DNA from: Ambrosia x helenae
Lineage: Eukaryota; Streptophyta; Magnoliopsida; Asterales; Asteraceae
Direction: 5' to 3'
Length of the DNA: 64,000 nucleotides
Assembly (NCBI GenBank): GCA_030844895.1
Contig: CM061233.1
Span: 48,141,937 to 48,205,936 of the forward strand
The stretch's first letter is position 1, and each line of letters opens with the position of its first letter. Positions 46,981 to 59,900 of this stretch are shown here, piece by piece. The notes below the pieces were generated by a model. The model saw only the letters and a program-made list of their open reading frames with translations, searched no databases and was not told the DNA's origin. A program made the position numbers and the translations under genes.

Positions 46981-48080
46981 TCTAAAAAGAATGCTGATAT
47001 TTCTCTGGAAAATCACATTTGGACTAATGAGTGTTACTCAAAAGTACAACATTCTCCAAAAGTTAAATCAAATCAGAATCAGCGAATAAAGAAAATTGAG
47101 AAAAGTGATGACAAACCTGTGAAAGTGTTTTATCGGATGGAAGGATCCGATAAAATAATTTCTGATATCCGATACAGTTCACTAATTATTCTAAAATTGA
47201 CAAAATTTGGCAAGAAAGTACAATTTGGTTTCCTAAATCTGAAAGGACAACTGGTATGCCACCTGATTTAATCAAGCGACTGTATGGTGATGATTCTAAC
47301 TCATCAAAGATTCATGTCACACAGTTTGTGAGACCAAAAGATAAAGTAAATGGTTTTGTTGAACATACTTATTCACTAAAGCCTGCTCCAGAGAGTTTGA
47401 GGAAAAAGTGTTATAAGAATCAATATCCGATCAACACATTTGCTAGATCTGATGATGAGAATTGTTTTGAAGAGTATAGAGCCTGTTTCAAGTGTGGAGA
47501 GAGAGGGCATTTACCTGCTCACTGTGCATACGTGAGACACAAAAGGCACGAGGTTGAACAGAGGCACTTTCATAGAAATTCAAATGTTGGGGTTTTTCAA
47601 AGAAACTTTTATCATCAAAATCAAAATAGTTTTTACCAAAGAGGAAACCGACCGGTTGTCTACGATAACTGAATTCGAATTGCTATGAACAATGGCATGA
47701 TGATGAATCCAAATTTTTAGATACAAAAGGTTTATACTAAACCTTATGACAATCAAAATGTAAGGCCTTCGGTAGTTAAATTAACCAAGGTTTCTAAGAA
47801 TGTTCCATCTAAGATTATTTCTAAGAATACTTACTTTGAACAACCAAAATTTCAAACTCAAGTTAGAATTCTAAAATGATCGGAACAATCTTGAACATCA
47901 AAAGGATCTCCAGGGGCCTCAAGTTCATCTTCTAAAGTGGTAAAAGAGATTTCTAAGACAAGTGTTTTGGAAAAACCGGTCAATGATAAAGAAAATGTTA
48001 TTGATAAGAAAAAGAAATCTTTGAATGTCTCATTTACTGATACTAAAAGACCCAAGACCAACATGGCTTGGGTTCCCTAA
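46981..48080 (+). pseudogene. gag of host element, segment 3 (second zinc knuckle)
   Basis: It resumes at codons equivalent to SKKNADISLENH, reads VKVFYRMEGSDKIISD, a frameshift near 47170-47260, then zinc knuckle 2 CFKCGERGHLPAHC (near 47490) intact, and RHKRHEVEQR. Stops at about 47671, 47877 and 47892 follow; two stand where A has Arg or Trp. It ends at WVP and TAA (48078-48080). Three stops lie between here and protease. Confidence 0.8.
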
Positions 48081-48101
48081 AAGAACTAATTAAGTTGTTG
48101 A

Positions 48102-49943
48102 TTGGTGCAGGGAGTTCCAGCTGGCCCTGTGAGCAGTTTCTGGATTCTTGACAGTGGAGCTTCCGGGCACATGACAGGAGATATGTCGCTTCTTTTCGAC
48201 ATCAAGAACATCAATGGATGGTATGTTGCATTTGTAGGAAATAAAGGGGGTTATATCACTATGGAGGGAAGTGTGAGTAATGGTATAGTGAGTTTTTAGA
48301 AGATTCCATATGTCAAGCAGATTGATTACAATTTACTCAGCGTATCTCAGATTTGTGACAAAAAGTTTTCAGTACATTTTGATGAGAAGTCTTGCTACAT
48401 TTTGAAACCCGGATTCGAAATACCTAAGGAGTGAATCATGCTTAAAGCTCCAAGAGTGAACAACTTGTACATTCTTGACATGAGCAAAGCGACCACGACT
48501 AAAGGTCAAGTTACATGTTTTCTGTCGAAGGCTAGCGAAAAGCAATCTATTATGTGGCATCGACGGATGGGGCATATTCACCTTCGAGAGATGAATAATT
48601 TGGTGAAAATGGGCTAGTAGAATGGGTTAATGTAAACACTTTCATCTAAATGATAAGTATGTGAGTTGTAAAAAGGGAACACAGCACAAACCCAAGAAAA
48701 TGAATTCAGTTAGCATTCCAATTGAGCGTTTGCATATGGATCTTTTCGGCCCTGTAAAGCGCAAGAGTAATAACGGTGATCTTTATTGTCTTTTGGTTAT
48801 AGATGACTATTCTCCATTTTCGTGGCTGATGTGTATGCAACACAAAAGTGAAACGTTTAACAATCTGAAAGTTCTGTTTACCCTTTTGGAAAACATTTAT
48901 GGTTTGAAGATAAAACGGATACGAAGTGAAAGAATTCTCAGACATTATGTGAAGAGAAAGCCATTCATCACGAATATAGTGCACCATATACTCCTCAACA
49001 GAACGGTGTTGCAGAACGCAAAAACAAGACTCTAATTGAAGCGGCAAGGACAATGCTTGCAGATTCAAATCTTCCAGTAATGTTATGGAATGAGGCTATT
49101 CATGCAGCTTGTTACACTCTAAATCATGTGTTAATAGTGAAGAAGTTTGGAAAGACTTCTTATGAACTACTTAACAGACGAAAGCTGAACTTAGAGTATC
49201 TAGAACCTTTCAGAGCACCTTGTACAATGCTGAATCCCAGTGAAAAATTGGATCTAAAACAGAAGAGGGTTATTTTGTTGGATATGCGACACCACTTAAA
49301 CGCGTATTTAACAAAAGAACTCGTCAAGTTGAAGAGTGGAATATAGACGTTCAATGTTATACACAAAATGTTCAAGGAAGTGGGCCCGATTGGATGTATG
49401 ACTATCAAGATTTCTTTGAGTCATTCAATTTAGATAGTTTGGTTGAAGAGGTTGTACTTCTTTTATACTACGAGTGTGAGAACGCAGTGAGTTCACCATT
49501 GGTGCGTCCGATCACCGTAACTCCTCCAGCAGCTTCTAATGATACCAATGCTCCTTTGATAGAAGAAGAGATTTATCAAGAAGCATCTACAACGTTGCAT
49601 CTGAATCAGATGATGATGATGAAGTTTTCAGTGATACTATATTAGATCATGCTACAGTTCTTCCTCTAGTGAACCCAAATCCAGATGTTGCATCTTCATC
49701 AAATACGGGTAATTATATGGATACAGCAGAAAATCTGAATGTTCCAGCGGTGATTCATGTACCTGCACATCCGGAATCTCGGATTCATCAGATTCATCCG
49801 CTAGGACAAGTCATTGGAGATCATGGTAGCAGTGTCATGACACGTGGACAACTAAGACGTGCATCACCGTCAGAAAATATTGGAGCCCTTGCCCTATATG
49901 CACAGATTCATAAGACCGGTGAACAAAATAAATGGTCTTTTGT
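48102..49943 (+). pseudogene. Protease, integrase and start of RT of host element
   Basis: Protease has WILDSGASGHMTGD with active-site DSG at about 48145. Integrase: WHRRMGH (48558), CKKG zinc residues (48662), first Asp in MDLFGPVKRKS (48738); the second Asp segment is damaged (RSE at 48925 instead of RSDNGTEF), and the Glu region near 49010 is frameshifted. Stops at 48296 (Glu to stop) and 48431 (Trp to stop). 49053-49346 is the C-terminal part; 49394-49943 is the linker and RT N-terminus up to NKWSF, where block E begins. Confidence 0.85.
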
Positions 49944-52767
49944 TGTCACACCCTCAAATTTCCACTGTGGGGTTTATACCGCGAGGCGCGTGACATACCA
50001 TGATCCCATAGCCATAAGTCATAAGAACGACTCTAAATGCCCAAACCATTTAGTTCGTTACTGAAAATCAAGTTTAGCGTTTACCAAAAAGTTTAGTTAA
50101 GTTGCGGAAGCGTAAATCAAACATAATCGTTTAAGTTCATGCGCAAAACAACGCGCTTCAAATAAAACCGTTAAATGTAAAGCAAAGTGTATAAGTTAAA
50201 TAATGTTCACAACCCATGACACAATGATGCATGTCCTATCGTGCTCCGAACCTAGAGACCTGCAAAAACATGCTAGCGTGTGTCAACATAAAGTTGGTGA
50301 GTTCACAAAGTAAGGTAAGTAAAAGTTTAGGTTTCCCAAACCAAGAAATAGTAGTTAGGTTTCCCAAACCCAAATGTAGTAGTCAACAACCAAAACCAAG
50401 AACCAAGTACCACTTGTTCAGCGTATGCCAAGGGTAGCTAACCCATTCATGATAACTAAACAAGGATATACCGAATTGCTATTTGAACGATGCACTCGCC
50501 CCGCAAGCTGGTTTTTATGCCTCCCATCATTGCCTATCAACAATGATAAAATCTAAGGTCGTAGTTCACGCTCAGCTCCCAGCATGGTGTGAGGTTTGTC
50601 AAACCTAATAGCGCTATCAACTAGTAACCCGCTTGCCACCCGGCAACTCATTCGGTAAATAGTGAAGGACTTCCGTGATAGAGCGTAGTTTAGTTCATCA
50701 AGGGCACAGAGTGTGAAACTAGCAAGGTCCGATTCCTCCCAGGAATCAACACATCCAAAAACCCAAGATAAAATTAGTAGTCCAAAACCTGGACTAGTAC
50801 AGTAAGTAAGTTGTCTCCCCGAGACGCATGCTTTTGAGAAAAGAGTAGTGAAACTCACCTTAGTATGCAAGCAAGTAAATCCAAATTCTAAATTAGGGTG
50901 TGCTACTGACTCCCTATTACATGTGTTACTAAGTGAGTATATGTGTAATATCATTACACCATATAACCCGTTTGTCCAAGACGTTTAAAAGTTCAAAACC
51001 GTGAATGTGACACCTAACGATTCTACATGCATAAGTAAACCCTACGGACCCGTTGGTGAATATGTTGGTTTTCATCAGTTTTACACTTCATATGCATCTC
51101 ATATAAGTGTCCATTCAAGTTCACGTCAATTACATACCACATAAGACTCCAAATAGTCACATAAACACGAAATACACAATCTGCGTTTTTAGGACAGATT
51201 ATGCGCCATGAAAACTAATTTATTCAAAATACTTATCCAGTGAGTAAGACTCCCAAAATTTTATTACATATTCAAGGAGGTCTACTGGACAAACTCATAT
51301 TTTTAGTTTGTGATAAAACCTTGTAAAAAATTATTAAAAATCATGCAACACAGCTATGTCCAGAAAATACACACAACAGATCAGTTTAGTAGAAAAAATC
51401 CCAAAAATCGTGTATTCATCCAAACGGGATGAATCCACTTGGAAAAGCCAAATTATTTCAATGTTAATCTTCTGTAAAAATTTCATAACATAATTCTTTA
51501 TAAAACTCTAGTTATGACGGTTTAAAGTCGACTCAGTTTGTTAACCCGAAATTCTGATATGACCTATTTTCAAAGAAAATTTCAAAAACTACTCCAATGA
51601 CGTCCAAATCACTCGATTTTACCCATTATGAAAAGCTAAGACCAGGTATGATATCACTATGCAAAGAAAACATCAAAACCATCATGTTAAAGCCACGTAA
51701 CAGACCCTACAAGTTGACCTAAACATTCTGTCTAGATTTTAATTATGCATAAACCCTTATTTAAACGACTCATGTGTGCGTATAATCGATTACTAACCAT
51801 CAAAAATCATAACAAAACATTCATAAGACCTATTAAGATCAGAATCTAACATAATACATGCAAAGTCATAAACCCTAACGATCAAAACATCATCAACTTG
51901 CGCAACAAGTAATCTATTATATCACTAATCGCCTATCATCATGTTTAACCCGTTAAATCTTCAAAAACTTCAAGTTTTAATATTTATAAAAAGGTCTCAG
52001 ACCTGGACAAACTTAGTTATAGGGTTTTTATAACATAATAATAAGATTAAAGCATAGTATATTAAGGATTATACCACAAGCTCTTCGAAACAACCAACCG
52101 AATGCTCTTGAAGCTTCCCGATCGATGTTCTTGCGCCTTCGCAGGTGGTTTGGGGTTAATATTTCATAGGTAGGGCAATAGGGGAGATTGGGGTTTGAGT
52201 TTAGGTGATACAAGAGGCTTAGGGTTGCTTAAAAAGGTGTTTAAGTCGGTTTGGTGGCGTCAGGCACCCGCGAGCGGCCCGCTCGGTCCCTGTGAGCGGC
52301 CGCCGGCCGCTCACAGGGCCTTGGCCCGCGTGGGTGGCCCGCTTCGTCACCCGACGTGTTTTCCTTCGACGTTTTCGCTATTTTGGACCGTAATAAGTGT
52401 AACCCCATGTGTTAAGACCCCAATCATCCTAATGGTCCACCTTTAAACGATTTTTATTAACGTATTCGGTTTAAGTTCACATAATCACATATGGTTTGCA
52501 CATAGTTTCACCGAGTATCACAGAAGTACGTAATTGCAATCAATCTCAATCAATTAATTCACAATTATCTAATTTCATTGTTCAGCAACGTCCGAGGTTC
52601 ACTACTCATGTATACAGTCTGGTAATTCCCCGAATTACCACCTCATGCAATTATTAACCTATAACTGTGCGACGTGTGACTTAACTAGCTAACCCTAGTT
52701 AAGTAGAATGCATAGAATGTAACTAGAGTTCAGTTAAAGTGAGAACATGAAATTGCGGGGTATCACA
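49944..52767 (-). mobile_element. Block E: solo-LTR-like sequence replacing part of RT
   Basis: The plus strand runs TGTCACACCC…GGGGTATCACA, so in minus orientation it starts TGTGATACC and ends GGGTGTGACA, like a gypsy LTR. The flanks do not form a duplication (TTTGT against CTTCT), and about 513 bp of RT (171 codons by comparison with A) is missing between them. No PBS or internal region. It contains a GC-rich hairpin pair (52271-52318). I see no gene in it. Confidence 0.75.
52271..52318. repeat. Two GC-rich perfect inverted repeats in block E
   Basis: CGAGCGG/CCGCTCG with a 1-nt loop (52271-52285), then CCCTGTGAGCGGCC/GGCCGCTCACAGGG with a 3-nt loop (52288-52318), in otherwise AT-rich DNA. 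Confidence 0.85.
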
Positions 52768-53739
52768 CTTCTGTCCGAAGGATTTAAGCGAGGTATGGTA
52801 GATTGCACATTGTTCACAAAACGAACAGGAGATGACTTGCTCTTAGTGCAGATTTATGTTGATGACATTATTTTTGGTTCTACTAACGAACTTCTATGCA
52901 GAGAATTTGAACGTGTTATGCAGGAAAAGTTTGAAATGAGTGCGATGGGAAAGATGCAGTTTTTCCTAGGCTTGCACGTGGAACAAAGACCAACGGGGAT
53001 CTTTATTCACCAGATAAAATATGTTTCTGAAGTCTTGAGCCGATTCCAGATGGATGATTAAAAGTCGATGGATACCCCAATACAACCTAATCACGGAATT
53101 GGTGTTGATGCTAAGGGGGAGCTAACTGATCCTTTTACATACAGAGAAATCGTCGGATCTCTGATGTACCTCACCACCTCCAGACCAGATATAATGTTTG
53201 CCACATGTCTCTGTGCACGTTATCAATCGAAGCCGAAACAGAGTCATCTTGTAGCTGTCAAACGTATCCTTAGATATCTGAAGGGTTGTCCGTCGAGAGA
53301 ACTTTGGTACCCTAATGATGATAATTTTGACCTAATCGCTTTTATGGGGAGCAGGCTCGTGACCTGGCAATGCAAGAAACAAACCGCAGTTGCCTTATCC
53401 ACATGTGTAGCAGAATACGTCTCAGCATCAAGCTGCTGCTCACAAGTTCTCTGGATACAACAACAGATGGTGGACTACGGTTTGCAATTTCTTAAAACCC
53501 CTATTTACTGTGATAATGAAGCCGCAATTGCATTAACAAATGACTTAGTAGATCACTCAAAAGCTAAACATATTTGGATCAAATATCATTTTATCCGTAA
53601 TTGTTACGCAAAAGAGTTGATCGATATGGTCAAAATCCACACTGACTATCAACGTGCAGATCTTTTTACCAAAGCTTTTGATAAATCAAGATTTGAATAT
53701 CTTTTAAAAGCTAACAGTATAAAAGAAAAACAAGACTGA
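52768..53739 (+). pseudogene. RT C-terminal part and RNase H of host element (catalytic residues lost)
   Basis: It resumes at SEGFKRGMVDCTLF and keeps YVDDIIFG near 52856. TAA at 53059-53061 stands where A has Ser. An in-frame gap of 66 bp near 53344 removes the 22 residues containing SDADWGG, the first RNase H Asp pair. STCVAEY near 53400 shows Val in place of catalytic Glu476. CDNEAA and RADLFTKAF remain. The first RT catalytic Asp lies in the segment replaced by E. It ends KEKQD like element A. Confidence 0.9.
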
Positions 53740-55977
53740 TCACCACCTCAGTTTATCGCTTTTTAATATAGTTTTTATTGTTTTTTCAGAAAATTGCAAA
53801 AATCCAAAAATATGTTTTATATTTTTAGGTAGAGTTTATTTTCAGAAAAACCAAAATCATTGAAAAATTCAAAAACCCATAAAAATTAGAAAAACCCAAA
53901 ATGTTTTCAAGGAGAAAAATGGGAAATGATAGTACATCAGTGGGGATCTGACACATGCTAAAGAAGTGTAATGCAATATAAGGCATGTGTCTGAGTCTGT
54001 GTGATGTGTTGATAGGTTTCGTAGACCTAATACTGCGTGCCTGATACATACATATCAAACGAATTGTTTTGTGGATGAACTCCTCATGGGCATATCGTCT
54101 TAGTACCGTAATTTCGTTTGATAGGGTATTTGTACAAAATTCGAAGGTTTCGGGTCGTTATGTTATTAGTTATCTGGGGATAGCCTCTCTGATCTCCTGC
54201 TGTAAGTCATTACGGACCTAGATCAGACAGGGTGTCTTTATAAAAGAGCTATAAAGCCAAATCATAAAGTTACCGAATTGAGGAACTTTCAATGTATGAT
54301 GATAATCAAAGATTATCTAATGCATCGTATCCAATCATTGATGCAAATCATGATTGATATTAGCCCTCAACCTGTTAGAGTGCACAAGTTACTTTGTTGC
54401 ATTGATTTGCTGACATGTCTACCTCCGTGCCTCATACCTTATAAATTACAGATGACGAAAGCATAATCACGCATTACAATGAGTCTTTGTGCATTTACTT
54501 CTTGATACGGGAGTATGTCATGTGTGTAGGAACCATAGACAATTGAGTTTATACTATAAATAATAGTATCAGTCTAAAGCACTGCACAAAAGTCTGCATG
54601 TGAGTTTATGTGGATCACAATATCAGCAGTTGCCAGATCACACATTGTCTTTAATGATAATAAATCAAAAGATCAACGTGTGATCAGATTTCTCAATAAC
54701 TGATATGATCCCCTTACCGGGAAATCACAAAACATTTATTGCTTTATCTTTACATTTCTGCATTTTTACATTTCTCGTCAAAAATACAAAACTCAAAAAG
54801 ATTTTAGATGTGTTTTAACAAAAAGTTTAGAAAATCCAAAAGATTTTACATTTCTATCTTATTTTTGATAGCTGATGGTGGTTGATAGTGATTTTCTAAA
54901 GCTTGATGGACCATTTGAGTTTTGTCATCTTAAAATGTGAAATAATGAAAGTCGGATGCTTAAAAGTTGAAAAATATTTTGAACGGGACTCGTTTTTGAG
55001 ATTTGGTAAAAAACTTAAAAAATTCCATTTTTCATTCGCCCCTTCGTTGGGTCGAAGGTGAATTTTCCTGCTTATTCGAACCTTTCAAACGGTCGAATGT
55101 GAGTGTTCATGTGTTAATTTCACATTCGAACCATTTTTCTACATTCGAACCTTTAAATAGGGTCGAAGGTGGAAAAATTTTCACATTCGCCCTAGTCGTT
55201 TGGTCGAATGTGGAGCCTATATATACCTGATCTGCACATTCGACCCCCATATTCAAAAATTTTCAAATTTCTGTGATAAAGTGATCTTGTTGCTCGTGAA
55301 ATAAAAATCATATCATTGTGTTCGCATTGTTGTGCTGGTCATTATGATTCATCATTTGCATGTTATCATCCACTGAACAGTTCATAATCATTGAATTTGT
55401 GTTCAAACCCTAAACCAGATTCAAACTTTATTTTTTTAACCATTAATAATAAAAATTGATGTTAAGGTTTCATTGTTTAAGTGTTTTAAGGGGAGAATAA
55501 ACAAAAATCAAGGTTTAAAATTACACAGATTGGATTATTGATTGATTAATAATGTTGAACCCTAGTTTTTAATTGAAAAACACATAAACAATGGATAATA
55601 ATCAAAACTGATGATTGGGAATTGATAATCGGCCATATTCGATGGTATTCAAATCAAAATGGCATGTTAAAAGGATCCAAATCAAAATTTGCAAATTGAA
55701 GAAGATGAACAGTCTTCTTTCGCCCAAATTCAAACGGTCGAATGTGGCTTTTGGTCGAATGAAGATGTTCAAACGGTCGAAAATGGAACTGTTTGGTCGA
55801 ATGTACAATTTTAATCACTGATTTTCACATTCGAACCTTTAATTCCACATTCGAACCTTTACTGTCACATTCGTACCATCGAATGGTCGAATGTAGAATC
55901 TTAATATCAAAAATTTCAAGTTTTGTTTATTTTGTCCGTTTTTAACGTGTTTTCTTGATTTGTTTTGTAGTCTAATC
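53740..55977 (+). other. Non-coding spacer between pol and ORF3 of host element
   Basis: 2.24 kb without a gene, colinear with 14652-12308 of element A. Near-identical blocks are at 53922-53960, 54082-54125 (and on to about 54165), 54266-54289 and about 54494-54530. GGTCGAA/TTCGCCC clusters at 55030-55260 and 55720-55890. TTGATTTGTTTTGTAG directly before the ORF3 start resembles a 3' splice site. Confidence 0.85.
55030..55890 (+). repeat. TTCG(C/A)CC / GG(T/G)CGAA word clusters in host spacer
   Basis: Seven words in 55030-55260 and six in 55720-55890, usually CACATTCGCCC or GGTCGAATGTG/GGTCGAAGGTG, plus TTCGAACC variants. Confidence 0.8.
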
Positions 55978-56077
55978 ATGTCTGAACAGGAAAGTGCTGA
56001 TGTTCCCGCTGGATCTTCAAAACAGGCAGCTGGAAAGGAACAGATTGAAGAATTACCATTTGAACCGGTACACAATT
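55978..56077 (+). pseudogene. ORF3 of host element, first 33 codons
   Basis: ATG 55978 (MSEQESADVPAG) runs to FEPVHN and is cut by element F at CAATT (56073-56077). The frame continues at 61379 with CCAFMGDLKK, matching NCCAYLGDVEK in element A. This is a new N-terminus relative to A (33 residues before the conserved NCCA against about 47). Confidence 0.85.
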
Positions 56078-57204
56078 TGTAACACCCCAACCGATGGAGG
56101 AAACATCGAGGTGTCACGTATGAATGATTGTTCAGTAGCTCATGGTAAAACATATGTTTACATAATCCTTTATTACAATATTGAATTACATTAAATGACT
56201 TGAATGAAATCTAATACATCAAATTGCCAAACAAAAGCATAAACTTCAGATTGTCTCCTCATGCTAGCTCTAGACTTCAAGCATCGTTATTTCTTGTTGA
56301 GTTTGGAAAAATGGGGGGGTCAACTAGAAGTTGGTGAGAATACATAAGCCATGTCAAGCAATAAAGTTTAAGAATAAAAGTTTAGCAATTCATATGTCTA
56401 TCGTAAGTTTAAGTCTACATGAATAAACATGAAGTGTTGAATGCACATAATCAAACCTCCGACTAGTTTAGGTCCATCCCGTCATCCACGGTTCACCTTA
56501 ATATTATGTTGGAACGATAACAATCACCCGCGCTCCCCATAAAAGATGGTCAACGAATCTAGGTGGGATTGTCAATCCAATAGATCTATTATTGAGTATC
56601 GCCGCCTTAGCCATAGCTAATGATTATGTATTGTTGAAACTTGTTGAAACGAGTCTAACTGTTGTTGTTGTCTAAATCATGAGGCATTAAAGTTTACAAC
56701 TAGACATGTATGTAGAATTGCTTAAGTATAATGTTGCAAGTATAAAGAATTGCATAAACATGGTTACGTAAACTCACATTGGCTAAGGTGAATTATCCTC
56801 TAAGTGTTGTGAATGTGTGCGGGGCGAATCCCAAAGACTCAACAACGTAGCTAGTCCAAATTGAAGAAATAAAAAAAAACGAAAAAGAAAGAATATCAAG
56901 CTTCCAATTCGCCAATTACAAGAGCTTATAATCAAAGCTTCAATTGTAGAAGTAATAGACTATAGAAGAAAGGTATGAGGGAAAGTTTAATCGGATTGAA
57001 ACAATCGATTTAGAAGTGCCAAGTATAATGGTCATAGGTGGGTTTTTATACTAGTTTTGGATTCAATTAGCCATTAAAATTGGTCAACACCATAAAGTAA
57101 GGTTTTATGATGAATAGACTATTTAACTAAGACTTTGACTGTTTGACTAAGACTTTGACTCCAAGAATTATGTTGCCAAGACTTTGACTCTTGACTCAAG
57201 GCTT

Positions 57205-57250
<46 letters not shown>

Positions 57251-57585
57251 TTATTTATTTTGAAATGAATTTATATCTTCCTTGTTTGAGATTATAAATG
57301 TAATTGGAAAAATGATTAGCTTTAAATAAGAAATAAAAAAATCATTAGTTTGAATTAGAAAATAAAAACACCGTCTTATAAAATGATGATTTTATAAATA
57401 GAATTAGGATAGGACATATGTCATGATTGAAGTTTTTTTTTTTTTTTTAAGTACAATGATAAAAGGAACTCAGAAAAATAGAGTGCACGGATAAAGATAA
57501 GAATACTTAGAAATAAATTAGACTTTATATCATGGATCGGGAAATACTTTAATGCAAAATAAATGGGAAAATTCATGAGGTTACA
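56078..57585 (-). repeat. 3' LTR of element F
   Basis: TATA box on minus (complement of TTTTTATA, 57043-57050), with about five TTGAC(T) words at 57119-57210 and a (TA)n run at 57206-57247. Confidence 0.9.
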
Positions 57586-59900
57586 GTCTCCCCTACTTTT
57601 GGAAACTTCGTCCCGAAGTTATAAAAAAAAACACCGGGTTGAGGGTGATTGGGTAGAAATTAGGGCAACTGTGGTTTGAAAAATTTGTGTTAAGGCATGA
57701 CATGAATTTATAGGTAACAAAATAAACTGTTTCGAATAATTTGGTAAGAGGTTTGATAGGTGTGGGTTTTAAGGGTTGGATTAGGTTCGTCAAATAGCAA
57801 GGAGAATAAGAATCTAGCAAAACACTAAACTTTAAGTTTTAGGAATCTTAAAAAGAAATGCATAAGTTAATTGACTATAGAAATACTAAACAGGTAACTA
57901 GAGTTTATAATTGGTTATCTACCAAAAACCTTGATAGAATTTCACACTACCTTAACGTACCTGTAAATTCATGATTACGTTCCGAACCGTAATCACCAAT
58001 TTACCTTACATTAGGGTTTTGTGTCCTTCTATGACTCTTAACACACATGTAAGTAATGCAAAATAACCTTGTGATTGAATCGTATATAATGTATCCAAAA
58101 ATGAGTCCAACTGTTGAGCAGGAAAAAGACTTCTACCAGTCAGTGAGTAAGAACCTCTACCGATTGTTGAGCAGGTGCGATAGCCCTACCAGTCGTTGAG
58201 CAGGTTGTAGGGCCTCTACCGACTGTTGAGCAGGCATGATGACCTCTACCAATCGTTGAGTAGGTTATTTGGTACTCTACTAACTGTTGAGCAAGTACTT
58301 CATCCTCTATCAGTTGTTTGATTAAGTGCACCAATTATTACACACATGAATTGCAAATTGATAATATGTACAAATAAGCAATCAAGTATCAAGCATAGCA
58401 TGCGAGTTGTAATAGTGTTGTCCTAGACAAGGTTAATGACTCTAGGTGTGTCTACAGCAAATAGTTTATATTCCATGATTTCTAGTATCAAATGTTTAAA
58501 TATGGTAGATAATCGAATCCTCATGTATAACTAAGGATTAAGTTTGATGCAACACACAATTAAGTTTCAATAGTTTGGTTATCATGGGTAACTAGCTCAT
58601 GTTTGAGAAGGTGAAGGATATGAATTTAGTTCCTGGGGGAATGATGAAAAATCTCGAAACAGAATCAAGGTTGCGAGAGATAGTGAATGTGAAGATGGTT
58701 GATAAGGAGTTTATATTATAGTAAGGAGATTATGTAGCAGTGTAAATTTTGGGGTTTGGATCAAAGGCTATAATCAAGTGTATAAGAAAACATGATTGTG
58801 GTATATGCCAAATATTGTAAAAATTTGAACAAGTTGAAAATGAGTGAGTGTCGATGGAGAATTTAGAGACTAGATATTATTCCTATGGAAAAAAAATCTT
58901 ATTTTCAAAATTGGTTTTATACATAAAGCAAAAGTTGTTAAATAGTACAAGCTAAGTGGGCTTTGATTAAAATATTCCCGTTAGTTGGAGATTTCAAACA
59001 TGACATTAGGTTTTGAAGATCAAGGTTCTATTAAGTGATTTTTAATAGTTTAAAGCATTATATAGAAAATTGTTTGTTACGTCAATAAATAAACAATTGA
59101 ATTTAAGTTCGAGGACATCTTTTGACAAAAATATATACTTTGTAAAGTTACTAGGTAATGAAAATACAACAAGATTTAGAAATCTTTAGTTTGTGCTAAG
59201 GTATGAGGTTATAGTTTTTAAAAAAATAAGTAACATGTGGAGAAATGAAATAATATGATTTGGGTAGGGTGTTGAATATTTAAAAAGTGGCTAAGATGGT
59301 AAGGTGAAGTGTGATTGTGAAATCCATAGATGGTTATGAAATGAGATTGATTTAAGCTGTAAAATTTTGAGATTTTGGAGCTTAGTTTAAGGAAAGTGAG
59401 TGTAATCATTTATTCATTAATTAAAACGAATAAACGAAAACGTTGACTTATCAAAACTTCTAGATTCTAATAACATAGTGAAGACATGATTTAGCCTATA
59501 AGTGAACACTCATCCCGAGAATTCCCAGGTAGGCATCCGGGTCCCTCGTCTGATTGGGATTTATGCGCAAGGCTAGTCCTAGACAGAAAACTCAGAATAC
59601 AGGCGTTCACTCTTCCAGATTGCACGTGTTCGTTATTAAAATTTAGAACTTCGACGAGATCTTCAAGGTGGTTCAGGCTAAACCTGAGGATTTGTCCTAT
59701 TAGTCTAAGAGTAGATCTTGTGATGGAGAAAAATCTTCTTGTAGGGACTAAAGTAGGGATAAGAAGTAGGATAGAGAATATAAACAAGTAAGGTTGCAAG
59801 TAAAAGGAGCAAGTACTGATTAAAATACTATGGTTATAGACTAGATTATTTTTTTTTTCTAATAACCTAATTCCCTATAACCATGGCTCTGATACCAATC
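57586..59900 (-). other. Internal region of element F, non-coding
   Basis: PPT 57586-57599; 30-bp array at about 58100-58320 (GTTGAGCAGG units); AT-rich core 58340-59400; leader 59400-59884; PBS 59885-59897. No gene. Small ORFs, including a Gly-Arg-rich one over the array, are by-products. Confidence 0.8.
58100..58320 (-). repeat. 30-bp repeat array of element F
   Basis: Seven or so units resembling CTACCGACTGTTGAGCAGG plus variable bases, the reverse of 44880-45085. Confidence 0.8.
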
